A stretch of DNA of 24,781 bases from CAYSPT01 sp964432985 (lineage in GTDB: Bacteria; Muiribacteriota; CAYSPT01): the NCBI GenBank assembly GCA_964432985.1, contig CAYSPT010000072.1, forward strand, positions 1 through 24,781, in the 5' to 3' direction. Position 1 is the first letter of the stretch. Each line of letters opens with the position of its first letter. Shown piece after piece: positions 7,332 to 15,464 of this stretch. The translations under genes were made by a program, and so were the position numbers. The notes under the pieces are model-generated. The model saw only the letters and a program-made list of their open reading frames with translations. It ran no database searches and had not been told where the DNA came from.

Positions 7332-7360
7332 AGTATAACATGCCGGGCGGGCAAAAGCAA
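7332..7360 (-). promoter_or_regulatory. Promoter of rpsT, extended -10 type
   Basis: On the minus strand TTGCTT (-35, 7355-7360), a 17-bp spacer and TATACT (-10, 7332-7337) are present, with TGT directly before the -10 giving an extended -10 element. The start would be near 7325, about 30 nt ahead of the rpsT ATG. The element covers the first codons of the plus-strand pilin gene (ATG at 7340), so the two functions share the same bases. Confidence 0.6.
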
Positions 7361-7900
7361 GCAGCGAGATTAACCATCAGAGCCATAAAAGGAGCAACAC
7401 TGGTCGAATTTCTCGCGGCCATGGCTATCCTCAGTTTTGCCATCATCCCGATAACCGTCCTGGTCCGCAACTCCATACAGGGCACAAAAAAAGCCGGGCA
7501 ACTTCTGACGGCGGTGCAATTGGCTGACGGTATTATGAAAAATCTGATGGAGATGGTTGATTATCACGATATAATCGAACCGGGGGGAGATCCTGACCGC
7601 ACGGAGTTCACCCTGGACAGCACACCGATTACTTCCAGGAAAGACTCCGGCATAATCGTGTGCGACCTGTCTCCACGGACGGTGGCGAATATCACCTACA
7701 ACTTCTCGCTTGATGTGACCGTGCTGAGACCCGCGTTCCAGGTTCTGGAGACAGACAACCGGAAAAAGAAGTTTGATCGTCCGGGAGAAGGTGAATACCG
7801 GACCATCCGCCACGTGAAAAAGCTCGCTATGACTACATGGTGGGAGGAGCAGGGGGACCGAAGGGAGTTTACGGTACTATGCATGAAACCAAACATGTAA
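7340..7900 (+). CDS. Minor pseudopilin, PilV/GspI-like
   Basis: A short basic leader ends at IKG (K17-G18), followed by ATLVEFLAAMAILSFAIIPI. This is the type IV prepilin signature: prepilin peptidase cleaves after Gly18 and Glu23 is the conserved Glu at mature position +5. A single N-terminal hydrophobic helix is followed by a soluble domain of about 130 residues with the beta-strand character expected of a pilin head. The pattern of the first helix and the A..LAD.IMKNLME segment after it resembles PilV/GspI minor subunits. The ATG at 7340 has GGGAAAG about 8 nt upstream; another in-frame ATG at 7283 would give an unusually long leader. It overlaps the next gene by 22 bp, so the two are coupled. 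The genes of the pilus machine itself are not in the window. Confidence 0.75.
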   Translation: MPGGQKQAARLTIRAIKGATLVEFLAAMAILSFAIIPITVLVRNSIQGTKKAGQLLTAVQLADGIMKNLMEMVDYHDIIEPGGDPDRTEFTLDSTPITSRKDSGIIVCDLSPRTVANITYNFSLDVTVLRPAFQVLETDNRKKKFDRPGEGEYRTIRHVKKLAMTTWWEEQGDRREFTVLCMKPNM

Positions 7901-8409
7901 CCGGTCCATCGTACCCACGACGGCACCGGAGCGCAGGGCAACCGGCCGGATGTGCCTTGGGGAGCGGGCGGCGAGGCATGGCCCTTGGCATGGTTTTTCT
8001 GGCACTGATCGTCATGTTTACCATCGTGTTCGCTCTCCAGTCATCTCAGCGTGCTGAAATCCGGACCAGCAGCAAAATGGTTCCACGTCTGGCGGCACAC
8101 TACCTGGCTGAAAGCGCACTTAACCTGGGGATACTCAAGGTGGTGGAACTGACATCGGCATTTAGAGAAGCCGTAAAGCGGGATAAAGCAGGGGACAGCC
8201 GGTATCTCAAGCATTTCATGGCCGACATTACCCAGGACCGCTTCATGATAGAGGACCATGGGGAATTTCGAATTATTGACATCACACTGTTGACGGAACC
8301 TAAAAAAACGTCGGACAATATGGTAATCACTATTGTTGCCGAAGGGACATTCCAGGGAATGGTGCACAAGGTGGATAAAACAATGGAACTCTCTCTGGGG
8401 TCCTTTTAG
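7879..8409 (+). CDS. Minor pseudopilin-like protein, PilX/GspK type
   Basis: The 176-residue protein has an unusually long leader of 33 residues ending GSGRRG, then MALGMVFLALIVMFTIVFAL. R-R-G before a hydrophobic helix fits a prepilin peptidase site, and the absence of Glu at +5 is typical of GspK-like and some PilX proteins. The soluble part is about 120 residues, including LAAHYLAESALNLGILK, which resembles the A..A..LAESG..... segment of PilX proteins. The start at 7879 is preferred because AAGGGAG lies 11 nt upstream and gives a 22-bp overlap with the previous pseudopilin; starts at 7837 and 7978 remain possible. It probably forms a filament-tip complex with the protein encoded by 7340-7900. 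Confidence 0.65.
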   Translation: MHETKHVTGPSYPRRHRSAGQPAGCALGSGRRGMALGMVFLALIVMFTIVFALQSSQRAEIRTSSKMVPRLAAHYLAESALNLGILKVVELTSAFREAVKRDKAGDSRYLKHFMADITQDRFMIEDHGEFRIIDITLLTEPKKTSDNMVITIVAEGTFQGMVHKVDKTMELSLGSF

Positions 8410-8440
8410 AAGTAAACTTCTTTAGAAGGGACGCTTTTAC

Positions 8441-10156
8441 GTGGCTACGGACACTATCCAGCGGGGGCCCGGGAAAAACGGTATTAATTCTCAACCTCCA
8501 GGAAATGAAGACAGCAATAAGTCGCGCATTCTGCGCGAGATAAACCGAGAAATAAGCCTCAGTTTCGACCAACGGCCCATCATGAAACTGGTGGCTAACA
8601 AACTCAGAGACCTGGTACCGTACGACATATTCGCTTTCGTCCTGTTCACCAATGTCCGCAGAATGCTGGTGCGGACCACTTGTCCCCTACCACAGGAGGA
8701 AATCGAGCGGTTTTACAAACTGCTCCTCAGAGAATACGAATTGATTGCCGGCTCCGAGATGCCCGGATACCCCGACGACATCGAGCTTGACACATCACAG
8801 GCAGTGGAAGGCCGGGAAAACGTCTCGGTGGTGTCGCACGTGGCCTACCCCATCCTGACCAGGGATGAAATACTGGGTATGTTCGCCCTGGGATCCACTG
8901 CTCAACGCCGGTTTTCTCCGGAAGAAATTCAACTACTCGGTATCGTGGCCACCGATGTGGCCATGGCCGTGCGCAATATCACATTGTACGACAATGTCAA
9001 GCGGGCCAATGCCGACCTGGAGCGGCAGGCCCGGGATTCGCAGCTGAAACTGGAAGCCCTGTATGACATCACCCGCAGCGTTTTTGAACCGGAACTGCTC
9101 TTCAAAAAGATAGTGGAAAAAATAGTCGGCATAGCCGGAGTGCGGTCTTGCTCCCTGAAGCTCTCCGACCGGCAGGGAAATCTGAACGTGGTGAGCAAAG
9201 CCGAACCCGACCTGGATAACCTGCCCCTGCCCGTCCCCCATCAAACCAGTCTTTTTACCGTACCGGTCAAGGTGAAGAACAAGATGTACGGGATACTGGA
9301 GTTGGGCGGAAAGCTCGACGGGAAAGATTTTGACTCGGCGGACATCGACCTGTTGTCCACCCTGTCCTTCTACGCTGGAGTGGCCATCGAGAACACCAGG
9401 CTTTTAACGGAAGCCCTGGAGACCAGGCGCACCGAGCGCGAGCTGGAGCTGTCGCGTGAAATTCAAGAAAAGCTGCTGCCCAAAACCTTCCCTGTCATTT
9501 CAGGAGTCGATTTTTCCGCCGGTACCCGGCCGGCCCGGGTCATCGGTGGAGATTTCTACGACTTCTTCCAACTGGACGAAAACCGCCTCGGGTGCATCAT
9601 CGCCGACATTTCAGGGAAAGGAATTCCGGCGGCGCTGCTCATGAACATGATCCGCAGCGTGTTCAAGACAGTGGTTGCCACCACCGAAGGAGTGGCTGCC
9701 GTCATGAACACGGTCAATCAGTTGATCACCGATGACATCGACTCCTACAGTTTTGCTACATGCATTTACCTGGTACTCGACTCCCGGGAAAAGAAAATAT
9801 ATATCTCCAGCAGCGGGCACCACCCGCTTCTGCTGTTTCGCCAGGGTGAAGACGAGTGCCGGGAACTTTCTGTAGAGGGTGTACCGATAGGGATATTCAA
9901 AGAATATGTGTACCACTCCATTGAAGCGGAAGTCGAACCGGGCGACGTTCTGGTCTTGTTTACCGACGGCATCCTGGACGCCCGCAGCCGTGAAGAGATG
10001 GATTTCGGTCTTACCCGTCTGCAGGAAATCGTGAAGAGAAACCGGGAACGGGCCGTGAGCGACATACTCGAAGCTGTCTTTACCGAGGTAGACACGTTCG
10101 CTGCGGGAACCAGCCAGTTCGACGACATGACAGCGGTGGTATTTAAAATAACCTGA
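8441..10156 (+). CDS. GAF-GAF-PP2C serine phosphatase (RsbU/SpoIIE type)
   Basis: The 571-residue protein has two GAF sensory domains (~30-190 and ~205-325) joined by a coiled-coil-like linker (VKRANADLERQARDSQLKLE), a second short coiled coil around 330-350, and a PPM/PP2C phosphatase domain. Metal-binding and catalytic motifs are intact: GGDFYD (369-374), DISGKG (389-394), FTDG with D509, and FDDM with D561-D562. Such proteins dephosphorylate anti-anti-sigma factors in partner-switching systems; no anti-sigma or STAS gene is seen nearby, so the substrate is unknown. The GTG start has AAGGGA 9 nt upstream. A small palindrome, AGAAGT-AA-ACTTCT (8408-8421), spans the preceding stop. No membrane segment is visible, so it is cytoplasmic. 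Confidence 0.93.
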   Translation: MATDTIQRGPGKNGINSQPPGNEDSNKSRILREINREISLSFDQRPIMKLVANKLRDLVPYDIFAFVLFTNVRRMLVRTTCPLPQEEIERFYKLLLREYELIAGSEMPGYPDDIELDTSQAVEGRENVSVVSHVAYPILTRDEILGMFALGSTAQRRFSPEEIQLLGIVATDVAMAVRNITLYDNVKRANADLERQARDSQLKLEALYDITRSVFEPELLFKKIVEKIVGIAGVRSCSLKLSDRQGNLNVVSKAEPDLDNLPLPVPHQTSLFTVPVKVKNKMYGILELGGKLDGKDFDSADIDLLSTLSFYAGVAIENTRLLTEALETRRTERELELSREIQEKLLPKTFPVISGVDFSAGTRPARVIGGDFYDFFQLDENRLGCIIADISGKGIPAALLMNMIRSVFKTVVATTEGVAAVMNTVNQLITDDIDSYSFATCIYLVLDSREKKIYISSSGHHPLLLFRQGEDECRELSVEGVPIGIFKEYVYHSIEAEVEPGDVLVLFTDGILDARSREEMDFGLTRLQEIVKRNRERAVSDILEAVFTEVDTFAAGTSQFDDMTAVVFKIT

Positions 10157-10186
10157 TTTGAAGCGTCACGCTCAGGAAGGGACACC

Positions 10187-11770
10187 ATGACCGATAACGT
10201 ACCAAGCCCGGGGGAAGCGGCCCGTTTCTACCAGCTTCTATTCGAAGTGTCGCAGGCACTCAACCTGGCCAGAGACCAGGCGGAAGGTCTTGCGTCTTTC
10301 GCCAGGATCATCAGGCATCATCTGAACGTCACCTCGCTGGCCATCCTCATTCCGGACAGCGGATCGGGCTTCAAGATCGTTCACCAGGTCCGAATGTCCG
10401 CCGGTACACTGAGGTCGGTAACCACCAGGATTGCCGATCAGTTTTCGCGTTTCCTGGCCGGGGACTGCCAGGAAGGCGTTTCACCGGAAGAGCCCCTGTC
10501 GTACCTGCTTAATTTTTCGGATAGAGGCACCAAGAAGTACTTCTACCTGGTCCCGCTGGTTACCCACGGCAAATACCAGGGAGTCCTGATAATGGTTAAA
10601 AACCCTGGAAGCCGCAAAAAAGATGATAAACCTGATTATTATTATGATTTGAATTTTCTCTCACTGCTGGGCAACGAGCTTGCGGCCCTGATCGAGCGGA
10701 ACCAACTGGCAGAAAAGCTGGAAACAGACAAGGAGAAGCTCAGAATCCTGTACCGTATCGGCCGCAGCGTCAACTCCACCTTTGAAGAGGAAAAGATCCT
10801 TAACCAGACATTGGTCAGTGAAAATCCGCTGTTCAGGCATGATATCGGGGCGTTTCTGGAAACCCGTGACGAGTATGGAGCGGAGATAAACGTCTTCACC
10901 AAGAAGAACCCGAGCAGGAGAATCATCTCGGCCACGGTGGCGGAAATTATCAAGATGGCCAACAAGGAACTGAGTCTGAGCCGTAGTCTCAAGCAAAATG
11001 AGGTCCGCACTTCGCTGCACGTTGCTTCAGCCCAGGGCCGGCTGCAGGGCAAACTGGCCTCATCCATCGCCTGCCCGGTAAAGATAGAAAACAAGCGATG
11101 CGCCATGTTCTATGTGGGAACCATCTCGGGGGAACACTACACCGCCGAGCACCTGTACCTGTTTTCCACCATCTGCTACCACGCCGCCAGCGCCATAGAA
11201 AACGCCCGGGCGTTCAAAAAACATCAGAAACTGGCCTTCACCGATCCCATTACCGGCCTGTACAACCACCGCTACTTCCAGGAAGCGCTTGACCGGGAAC
11301 TGGGACGGGCCATGCGGTACGACTCACCGCTGTCGTTGATGATCCTGGATATAGATTTCTTCAAACGCTTCAACGACACCTACGGACACCAGCAGGGGGA
11401 CACGGTCCTGCGCACCCTCGGAGGCCTGTTCAAGGAGCACTCCCGGGCCGTGGACACCCCCGCCCGTTACGGCGGTGAGGAATTCGTCATCATCCTGCCC
11501 GAGACCGCGCGAAACGGAGCCCTGAAACGGGCGGACCGCCTGCGCGAAGAGGTTTCCAAATACCCTGTCCGCCTCAAGGATGAAGACGTGACGGTCACCG
11601 TGAGCATCGGGCTGGCAAACTATCCGGAAGACGGGATCACCTCGAAGCGCGACCTCATAGAGAAGGCCGACAAGGCCCTCTACCGGGCCAAGACCGAGGG
11701 CCGCAACCGGGTCTGCTCCTACCAGGAAGTCAAGACTCTGGACATTCTCGAAACCCGTCCGATGTTTTAG
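10187..11770 (+). CDS. GAF-domain diguanylate cyclase (GGDEF)
   Basis: The 527-residue protein makes c-di-GMP from two GTP. The N-terminal ~350 residues hold one, probably two, GAF-like domains with a helical linker between them. The C-terminal ~160 residues are a GGDEF domain beginning DPITGLYNHRYFQEALDREL. The active-site motif is GGEEF at 429-433, which is catalytically competent in this family. An RxxD inhibitory site (R420-A-V-D423) sits exactly five residues ahead, so product feedback inhibition is expected. Ending motifs YPEDG and ADKALYRAKTEGRNRV are complete. GGAAGGG lies 5 nt before the ATG, and the gene follows the PP2C gene by 30 bp. The two proteins have related GAF segments and are likely co-expressed sensors. 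Confidence 0.95.
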   Translation: MTDNVPSPGEAARFYQLLFEVSQALNLARDQAEGLASFARIIRHHLNVTSLAILIPDSGSGFKIVHQVRMSAGTLRSVTTRIADQFSRFLAGDCQEGVSPEEPLSYLLNFSDRGTKKYFYLVPLVTHGKYQGVLIMVKNPGSRKKDDKPDYYYDLNFLSLLGNELAALIERNQLAEKLETDKEKLRILYRIGRSVNSTFEEEKILNQTLVSENPLFRHDIGAFLETRDEYGAEINVFTKKNPSRRIISATVAEIIKMANKELSLSRSLKQNEVRTSLHVASAQGRLQGKLASSIACPVKIENKRCAMFYVGTISGEHYTAEHLYLFSTICYHAASAIENARAFKKHQKLAFTDPITGLYNHRYFQEALDRELGRAMRYDSPLSLMILDIDFFKRFNDTYGHQQGDTVLRTLGGLFKEHSRAVDTPARYGGEEFVIILPETARNGALKRADRLREEVSKYPVRLKDEDVTVTVSIGLANYPEDGITSKRDLIEKADKALYRAKTEGRNRVCSYQEVKTLDILETRPMF

Positions 11771-11914
11771 CATAGTGACTCTTCTCGTTCATAGTCGCAC
11801 CACCCACTATCATGTTTGTCATCGTTCTTAGCTGACGCTACCACCCTCAAGCAAGAAGGATAGAAAGTGGAGTGGGTGGGATGTTCTGAGCGGGGCCCGC
11901 CATGGCCGCGAATC

Positions 11915-11943
11915 TTGATACAATATTACGAACGTGATACAAC
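11915..11943 (+). promoter_or_regulatory. Promoter for the barrel protein at 11971
   Basis: TTGATA (11915-11920), a 17-bp spacer and TACAAC (11938-11943) with TGA directly ahead of the -10 make a plausible sigma70 promoter. The expected start near 11950 leaves about 20 nt before the ATG. The preceding gap (11771-11914) shows a 9-bp inverted repeat (CCACCCACT 11800-11808 with AGTGGGTGG 11871-11879) but no T-tailed terminator. Confidence 0.5.
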
Positions 11944-11970
11944 GAAGGTATATCGAATGGCCTGGAGTTG

Positions 11971-13044
11971 ATGCGGGTGTACGGCAGGTTATTGTTTATT
12001 TTTTTCATTGCCTTCGTGCTTCAGTGTACCGCAGCCCCGATCCCCTGCTCTGCCCGGTCGATCAGCGACATCACCCTGGTGGACGAACACGACATAACGG
12101 TCATCAACGCCACCGGTATATCGCCGGACAGGATAATGCAAACCGGCGGGACTGTCTACGTTGAGGCCGATCTCATCAATGACGCCCTGCTCAACACGGT
12201 AGAGGTGAACTACGAAGACGGAATCGTGCTGCGGGTGAAGGGCCGCAGAACCTGCGAGTTTGTTGTGGACAGCCCAGCCTGCCTCGTTGACAGTGAGCGT
12301 TTTATCCTTCACTACCCCATTCTGTACAGGGACGGACGTTTTTTCGTTCCGGCGGCAGAGTACTCCAGGATTTTCGGGGCGCTCATCGACCTCCCGCCGA
12401 CGTCGGACATTCCGAACAGGCAGTTGTCGCTACCGTCGGCACCTCCGGCGGTGGAACTACCGGTTAAACCGGTTTTTTCCTTGCCGGAAAAGCACACAAA
12501 ACCACCTGAAGATCCCATGAACGGTTTCGCGTTCAGCCTGGCGCTGCTGCGGCCCGAAGTGCACTCGGGCACCCGATTCACGCTGCCCCGCAAAACCCTG
12601 ACCGGTTTCACCGTATCCCGTAAACTGCGACCCCGCTTTGCCCTGGCAGGGCGGTACGAATGGGGAGAGCACACAGCCACCGTCCGACTCCCCGGCCGGG
12701 CACAGGACGGAGTATTGACACTGGATGAGCAGTATTACAGCCTGTACCTGAAGTACTTTATTCCCGGAAACAAGGCCCATCCGTTCATCTGCCTGGGATA
12801 CATAACTCCGCGGATCACCCTGTACTACCATGACCCGAACATTGCCGAGTGGCATAAAAGCAGCGCCGACACCTTCGAAATGGCAATCGGTGCGGACTAC
12901 CAACTGCACGACACCTGGCACGCCACGGTGAAACTGCGCTGGCTGAAGGGCAGCGAGTCGGTATACTTCCCGGGACTGGGCAGGCAGATAACCCTGGAAC
13001 TGGACGATGTGGTGTTCGAAGCGGGAACTACCTATTATTTCTAG
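11971..13044 (+). CDS. Exported protein: copper-amine-oxidase-N-like domain plus outer-membrane beta-barrel
   Basis: The 357-residue protein starts with a signal peptide (LLFIFFIAFVLQCTAAPIP). Residues ~45-145 resemble the copper amine oxidase N-terminal-like domain common in secreted proteins, with strands such as GTVYVEADLIND and a late DGRFFVPAAEYSRIFGA, close to the family's usual R-x-[FV]-VP...A...GA. A proline-rich linker (~146-178) follows. The last ~170 residues alternate polar and hydrophobic positions in about eight strands and end EAGTTYYF, the C-terminal aromatic that BAM recognises in outer-membrane barrels. This suggests an OmpW/OmpA-size barrel with a periplasmic domain. No catalytic function is implied, as the N-like domain carries no active site. 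The ATG at 11971 has GGAG only 3 nt upstream; an overlapping TTG at 11968 is less likely. The stop is 10 bp from that of the convergent gene. Confidence 0.6.
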   Translation: MRVYGRLLFIFFIAFVLQCTAAPIPCSARSISDITLVDEHDITVINATGISPDRIMQTGGTVYVEADLINDALLNTVEVNYEDGIVLRVKGRRTCEFVVDSPACLVDSERFILHYPILYRDGRFFVPAAEYSRIFGALIDLPPTSDIPNRQLSLPSAPPAVELPVKPVFSLPEKHTKPPEDPMNGFAFSLALLRPEVHSGTRFTLPRKTLTGFTVSRKLRPRFALAGRYEWGEHTATVRLPGRAQDGVLTLDEQYYSLYLKYFIPGNKAHPFICLGYITPRITLYYHDPNIAEWHKSSADTFEMAIGADYQLHDTWHATVKLRWLKGSESVYFPGLGRQITLELDDVVFEAGTTYYF

Positions 13045-13054
13045 CCGTGTTAAT

Positions 13055-14551
13055 TTATTTGAAATTCACCGACATGTAATTGCTGCGCTCCCCGTCGCCG
13101 GCGGCTGTTACCGCAACGACCTGGTACATGTAGAGTTTTCCCACGGTCAGCGCCGGATCATCGTCAAGAAGCGTCAGAGTTGCCGCATCGGTAGTACCGG
13201 CAACAGTATCAGGAGACGAAATTCCACGGTACACTTTGTATCCGGTTATCGTTAGCCCGCCGCCGTCGGTGGACGCCGCCCAGTGAAGTTCCACCGCCGC
13301 ACCCACCTGAACCGCGGATACGAGGCTCGGCGCGGAGGCCGGAGCTCCGGGAGCAACGTGCCCCTCTTGCGTATTGTCTTCTTCGTTGGGCGGATGCGCT
13401 CCGTCCAACGCCCGGATCATGCAGTAGTACACGGTTCCATTGGTCAAACCGGTAATCGTGTGCTCGTAAGCGTAGGTGCTCGAAGCAGACGGAGCCGTCA
13501 CCGCCACCATCTCTCCGGCGGTGGCGGGAGAAGACGTGTGGTAATAGATTCGGTAGGACACCGGAGCGGTGTTGTCCGTGGCCGGGTTCCAGTACACGGT
13601 CACCTGCTCATCCCCGAGCGCCAGCGCCTGGATCCCGGCGGCATCTGTCCACGAGGGATCCGTCTGGTCGGTAACGGTCACCGACAGCTCCACCGTGTTG
13701 GGTGTGTCCTCTACCCGTCCGCCGGCACTCACTGCACGTACCACGAAGTAATAGGCAGCATTCTGAAGTCCCGACACCCGGCCGCCGGAAACATCCTGAA
13801 ATTCTATAAAGGGACTGCTCTCGAAGACCTGGCCGCCACTGGTCCTGTCCATGTATACCCGGTAGGATACAGACGTGTCGGAGTGCTCCGCCGGATTCCA
13901 GGCCAGATCCAATTCACCCCCGACTTCACGGTCGGTGGCCGAGACCAGGCCCGAAAACTCGAAGGTTCCCCCCACGATCGTCTGCACCAGGTCTTCGGCC
14001 GCTTGTTCGTCGTCGGCCATCTGTGTGACGATCTCCTTCACCTCCCAGCTGCCCGGGGTACCGGAAATCTTCACTGAAGAGACAGTTGTTTTGTTCAATT
14101 GTGCGTCGGTATGAAAATACACCATGAGCGTAGTACCGGAGAGCACTTCAACGGTTTTCACCGTGTCGTTTTCGATTACCAGGTCAAGAGCATAGTAGCC
14201 GCTGGAGTCGGTGGTGGTATACCGGGTTCTGTCGTTTAAACGGACCACGGCTCCGGCCAGGGGAACCATTCCGTCCGGGGAGGCTACCGCCCGTGGATGT
14301 ATTACGGTGTTTTCCCCGGATAATGAGCCGGTAAGACCGTGCACCGCCGTGGATAATCCCGTCGGGGCGTCGGTTGGAGCGGATGAAGCTTTGAGGGACC
14401 CCGCCGGGACGAAAACATATCCGGCGAGGGTGCAGTTGATCCGGATGTCATAGCCGCCCCCGCCCCCGCTTCCCAGGCAGCCCTGGATGACCATGGCGGT
14501 TATCAGTACGATAATAGACAGGATGACAACAACCGGCATCGATTTAATCAT
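13055..14551 (-). CDS. FN3-repeat surface lipoprotein
   Basis: The 498-residue protein has a lipoprotein signal peptide: a hydrophobic segment ending AMVIQGC, with Cys as the lipidated residue, followed by a flexible GSGGGGG linker. Residues ~85-165 look like a carboxypeptidase-regulatory or Ig-like module (PLAGAVVRLNDRTRYTTTDS, then SGYYALDL). At least three fibronectin type III domains follow: ~222-315, ~318-410 and ~415-497, each with the late Y-x-(F/C/Y)-x-V/I-x-A strand. Such proteins bind glycans or proteins at the cell surface. It resembles the giant neighbour in being built from beta-sandwich repeats, but has no CFI-box. GGGGAG lies 8 nt before the ATG at 14551-14549. Its 3' end faces the barrel gene with 10 bp between the stops. 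Confidence 0.85.
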   Translation of the reverse strand: MIKSMPVVVILSIIVLITAMVIQGCLGSGGGGGYDIRINCTLAGYVFVPAGSLKASSAPTDAPTGLSTAVHGLTGSLSGENTVIHPRAVASPDGMVPLAGAVVRLNDRTRYTTTDSSGYYALDLVIENDTVKTVEVLSGTTLMVYFHTDAQLNKTTVSSVKISGTPGSWEVKEIVTQMADDEQAAEDLVQTIVGGTFEFSGLVSATDREVGGELDLAWNPAEHSDTSVSYRVYMDRTSGGQVFESSPFIEFQDVSGGRVSGLQNAAYYFVVRAVSAGGRVEDTPNTVELSVTVTDQTDPSWTDAAGIQALALGDEQVTVYWNPATDNTAPVSYRIYYHTSSPATAGEMVAVTAPSASSTYAYEHTITGLTNGTVYYCMIRALDGAHPPNEEDNTQEGHVAPGAPASAPSLVSAVQVGAAVELHWAASTDGGGLTITGYKVYRGISSPDTVAGTTDAATLTLLDDDPALTVGKLYMYQVVAVTAAGDGERSNYMSVNFK

Positions 14552-14584
14552 TATGCTCGCTCCCCGGGCAGCGGATAGTGTTTG

Positions 14585-14593
14585 ATTGTACCA
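14585..14593 (-). promoter_or_regulatory. Extended -10 promoter element for the FN3 lipoprotein
   Basis: On the minus strand TGG-TACAAT forms an extended -10 element about 27 nt upstream of the ATG after the expected start site. No good -35 hexamer lies at 16-18 bp, which is tolerable for extended -10 promoters. On the plus strand of this gap an exact TTGACA occurs at 14723-14728, but I find no matching -10 for the gene at 14789. Confidence 0.35.
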
Positions 14594-14788
14594 GAACTTT
14601 CATAAGAGACATATAATCAACAGGCTGCCCCCAGCGTGCGCTTTGGCTGTTATTGTAACCAAACCCTACCCGGATGACTATATTAATATTGGATAAGAAC
14701 AGATTGATAGGAGTACCCAAACTTGACAGAATACCGTCTGTGTGTCAGGATTGAAACGGTGCTCCATTAAATGAGGTGACAATTGATA

Positions 14789-15295
14789 ATGAGATATTCC
14801 CCCAGTTTTCCCCGCTTTAAACACGTATCTTCAGTCCTGTTGTTTGTTTTCGCATTCGGCCTTCTGGCTCCGTGCGTGGCTGCAGCCAAAACGGAAGTTC
14901 CACCCGCTCTTCAAGACCCCCTTGAGGTCCAAATTCCCGGACCGAGAGAGGGCATCAAACCACCGCCTCCTCCACCGGGAGAAACAATCGAGATCGAAAA
15001 ACCACCCCTTCCGCCCCGTGGTGACCAGCGTACGTTCTGGCAGAAAGTAAAGGATGCCAGCGGCCGGTTCTGGAACGAACTCACCACCATGGACCACGCA
15101 GAGCGCTGGCGGAAGCACTGGAAAGAGCTAACCATCGGCATTCTTGCGCATCTGGGCATCGGTGCCGCCGCCGGATTCGGGTTGTTCTTCCTGTTCAAAT
15201 TTTTCGGACTGGCCACCCTGGGAGCGGTTCTGGGCAGTTTTGCTTTCGGTGCCGCCATGCTCTGGATGCTGCTCGTCTACATGATGGCGGGTTGA
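14789..15295 (+). CDS. Small exported membrane protein with proline-rich linker, unknown function
   Basis: The 168-residue protein has a signal peptide or N-terminal anchor (VSSVLLFVFAFGLLAPCVAAA), a short periplasmic stretch with a proline-rich linker (GIKPPPPPPGETIEIEKPPL), a charged amphipathic part rich in W, K and R (~80-115), and then two closely spaced hydrophobic helices (~118-168) full of Gly, Ala and Phe. GAGGTGA (14773-14779) is 9 nt from the ATG at 14789, which fixes the start over a TTG at 14783. I do not recognise the family. It lies upstream of the C11 peptidase gene on the same strand, separated by 169 bp that carry a separate candidate promoter, so linkage to that peptidase is only positional. 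Confidence 0.7.
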   Translation: MRYSPSFPRFKHVSSVLLFVFAFGLLAPCVAAAKTEVPPALQDPLEVQIPGPREGIKPPPPPPGETIEIEKPPLPPRGDQRTFWQKVKDASGRFWNELTTMDHAERWRKHWKELTIGILAHLGIGAAAGFGLFFLFKFFGLATLGAVLGSFAFGAAMLWMLLVYMMAG

Positions 15296-15400
15296 CCGGG
15301 CCGGTACCGAAGTCCGCCCAATTGATTGTCTCTTCTCAAGAACGCTGGTCTACGCGTGTGATATGTTCTCTTCAAAATATATTCAATGGTTTTACTTTTT

Positions 15401-15430
15401 TTGAAACATTGCAGCCCGTGTGCATATACA
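15401..15430 (+). promoter_or_regulatory. Candidate promoter for the C11 peptidase
   Basis: TTGAAA (15401-15406), an 18-bp spacer and TATACA (15425-15430) lie in an AT-rich stretch (about 15360-15445) that stands out from the GC-rich surroundings. The start would be near 15437, some 28 nt ahead of the ATG at 15465. Confidence 0.45.
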
Positions 15431-15464
15431 TATATGAAACGTGAATCCCGGGAGGTTATATACC

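Noticed and set aside
11800..11879. Inverted repeat CCACCCACT / AGTGGGTGG as a terminator after the cyclase gene
   Set aside because: The 62-nt loop is too large and no T-run follows.
13283..14077. A 264-residue plus-strand frame opposite the FN3 lipoprotein
   Set aside because: Arg/Gly/His-rich antisense translation with no signature, whereas the minus strand shows a lipobox and FN3 domains.
14723..14751. Promoter at an exact TTGACA before the gene at 14789
   Set aside because: No acceptable -10 hexamer lies at 16-18 bp; only CAGGAT is found at 17 bp.
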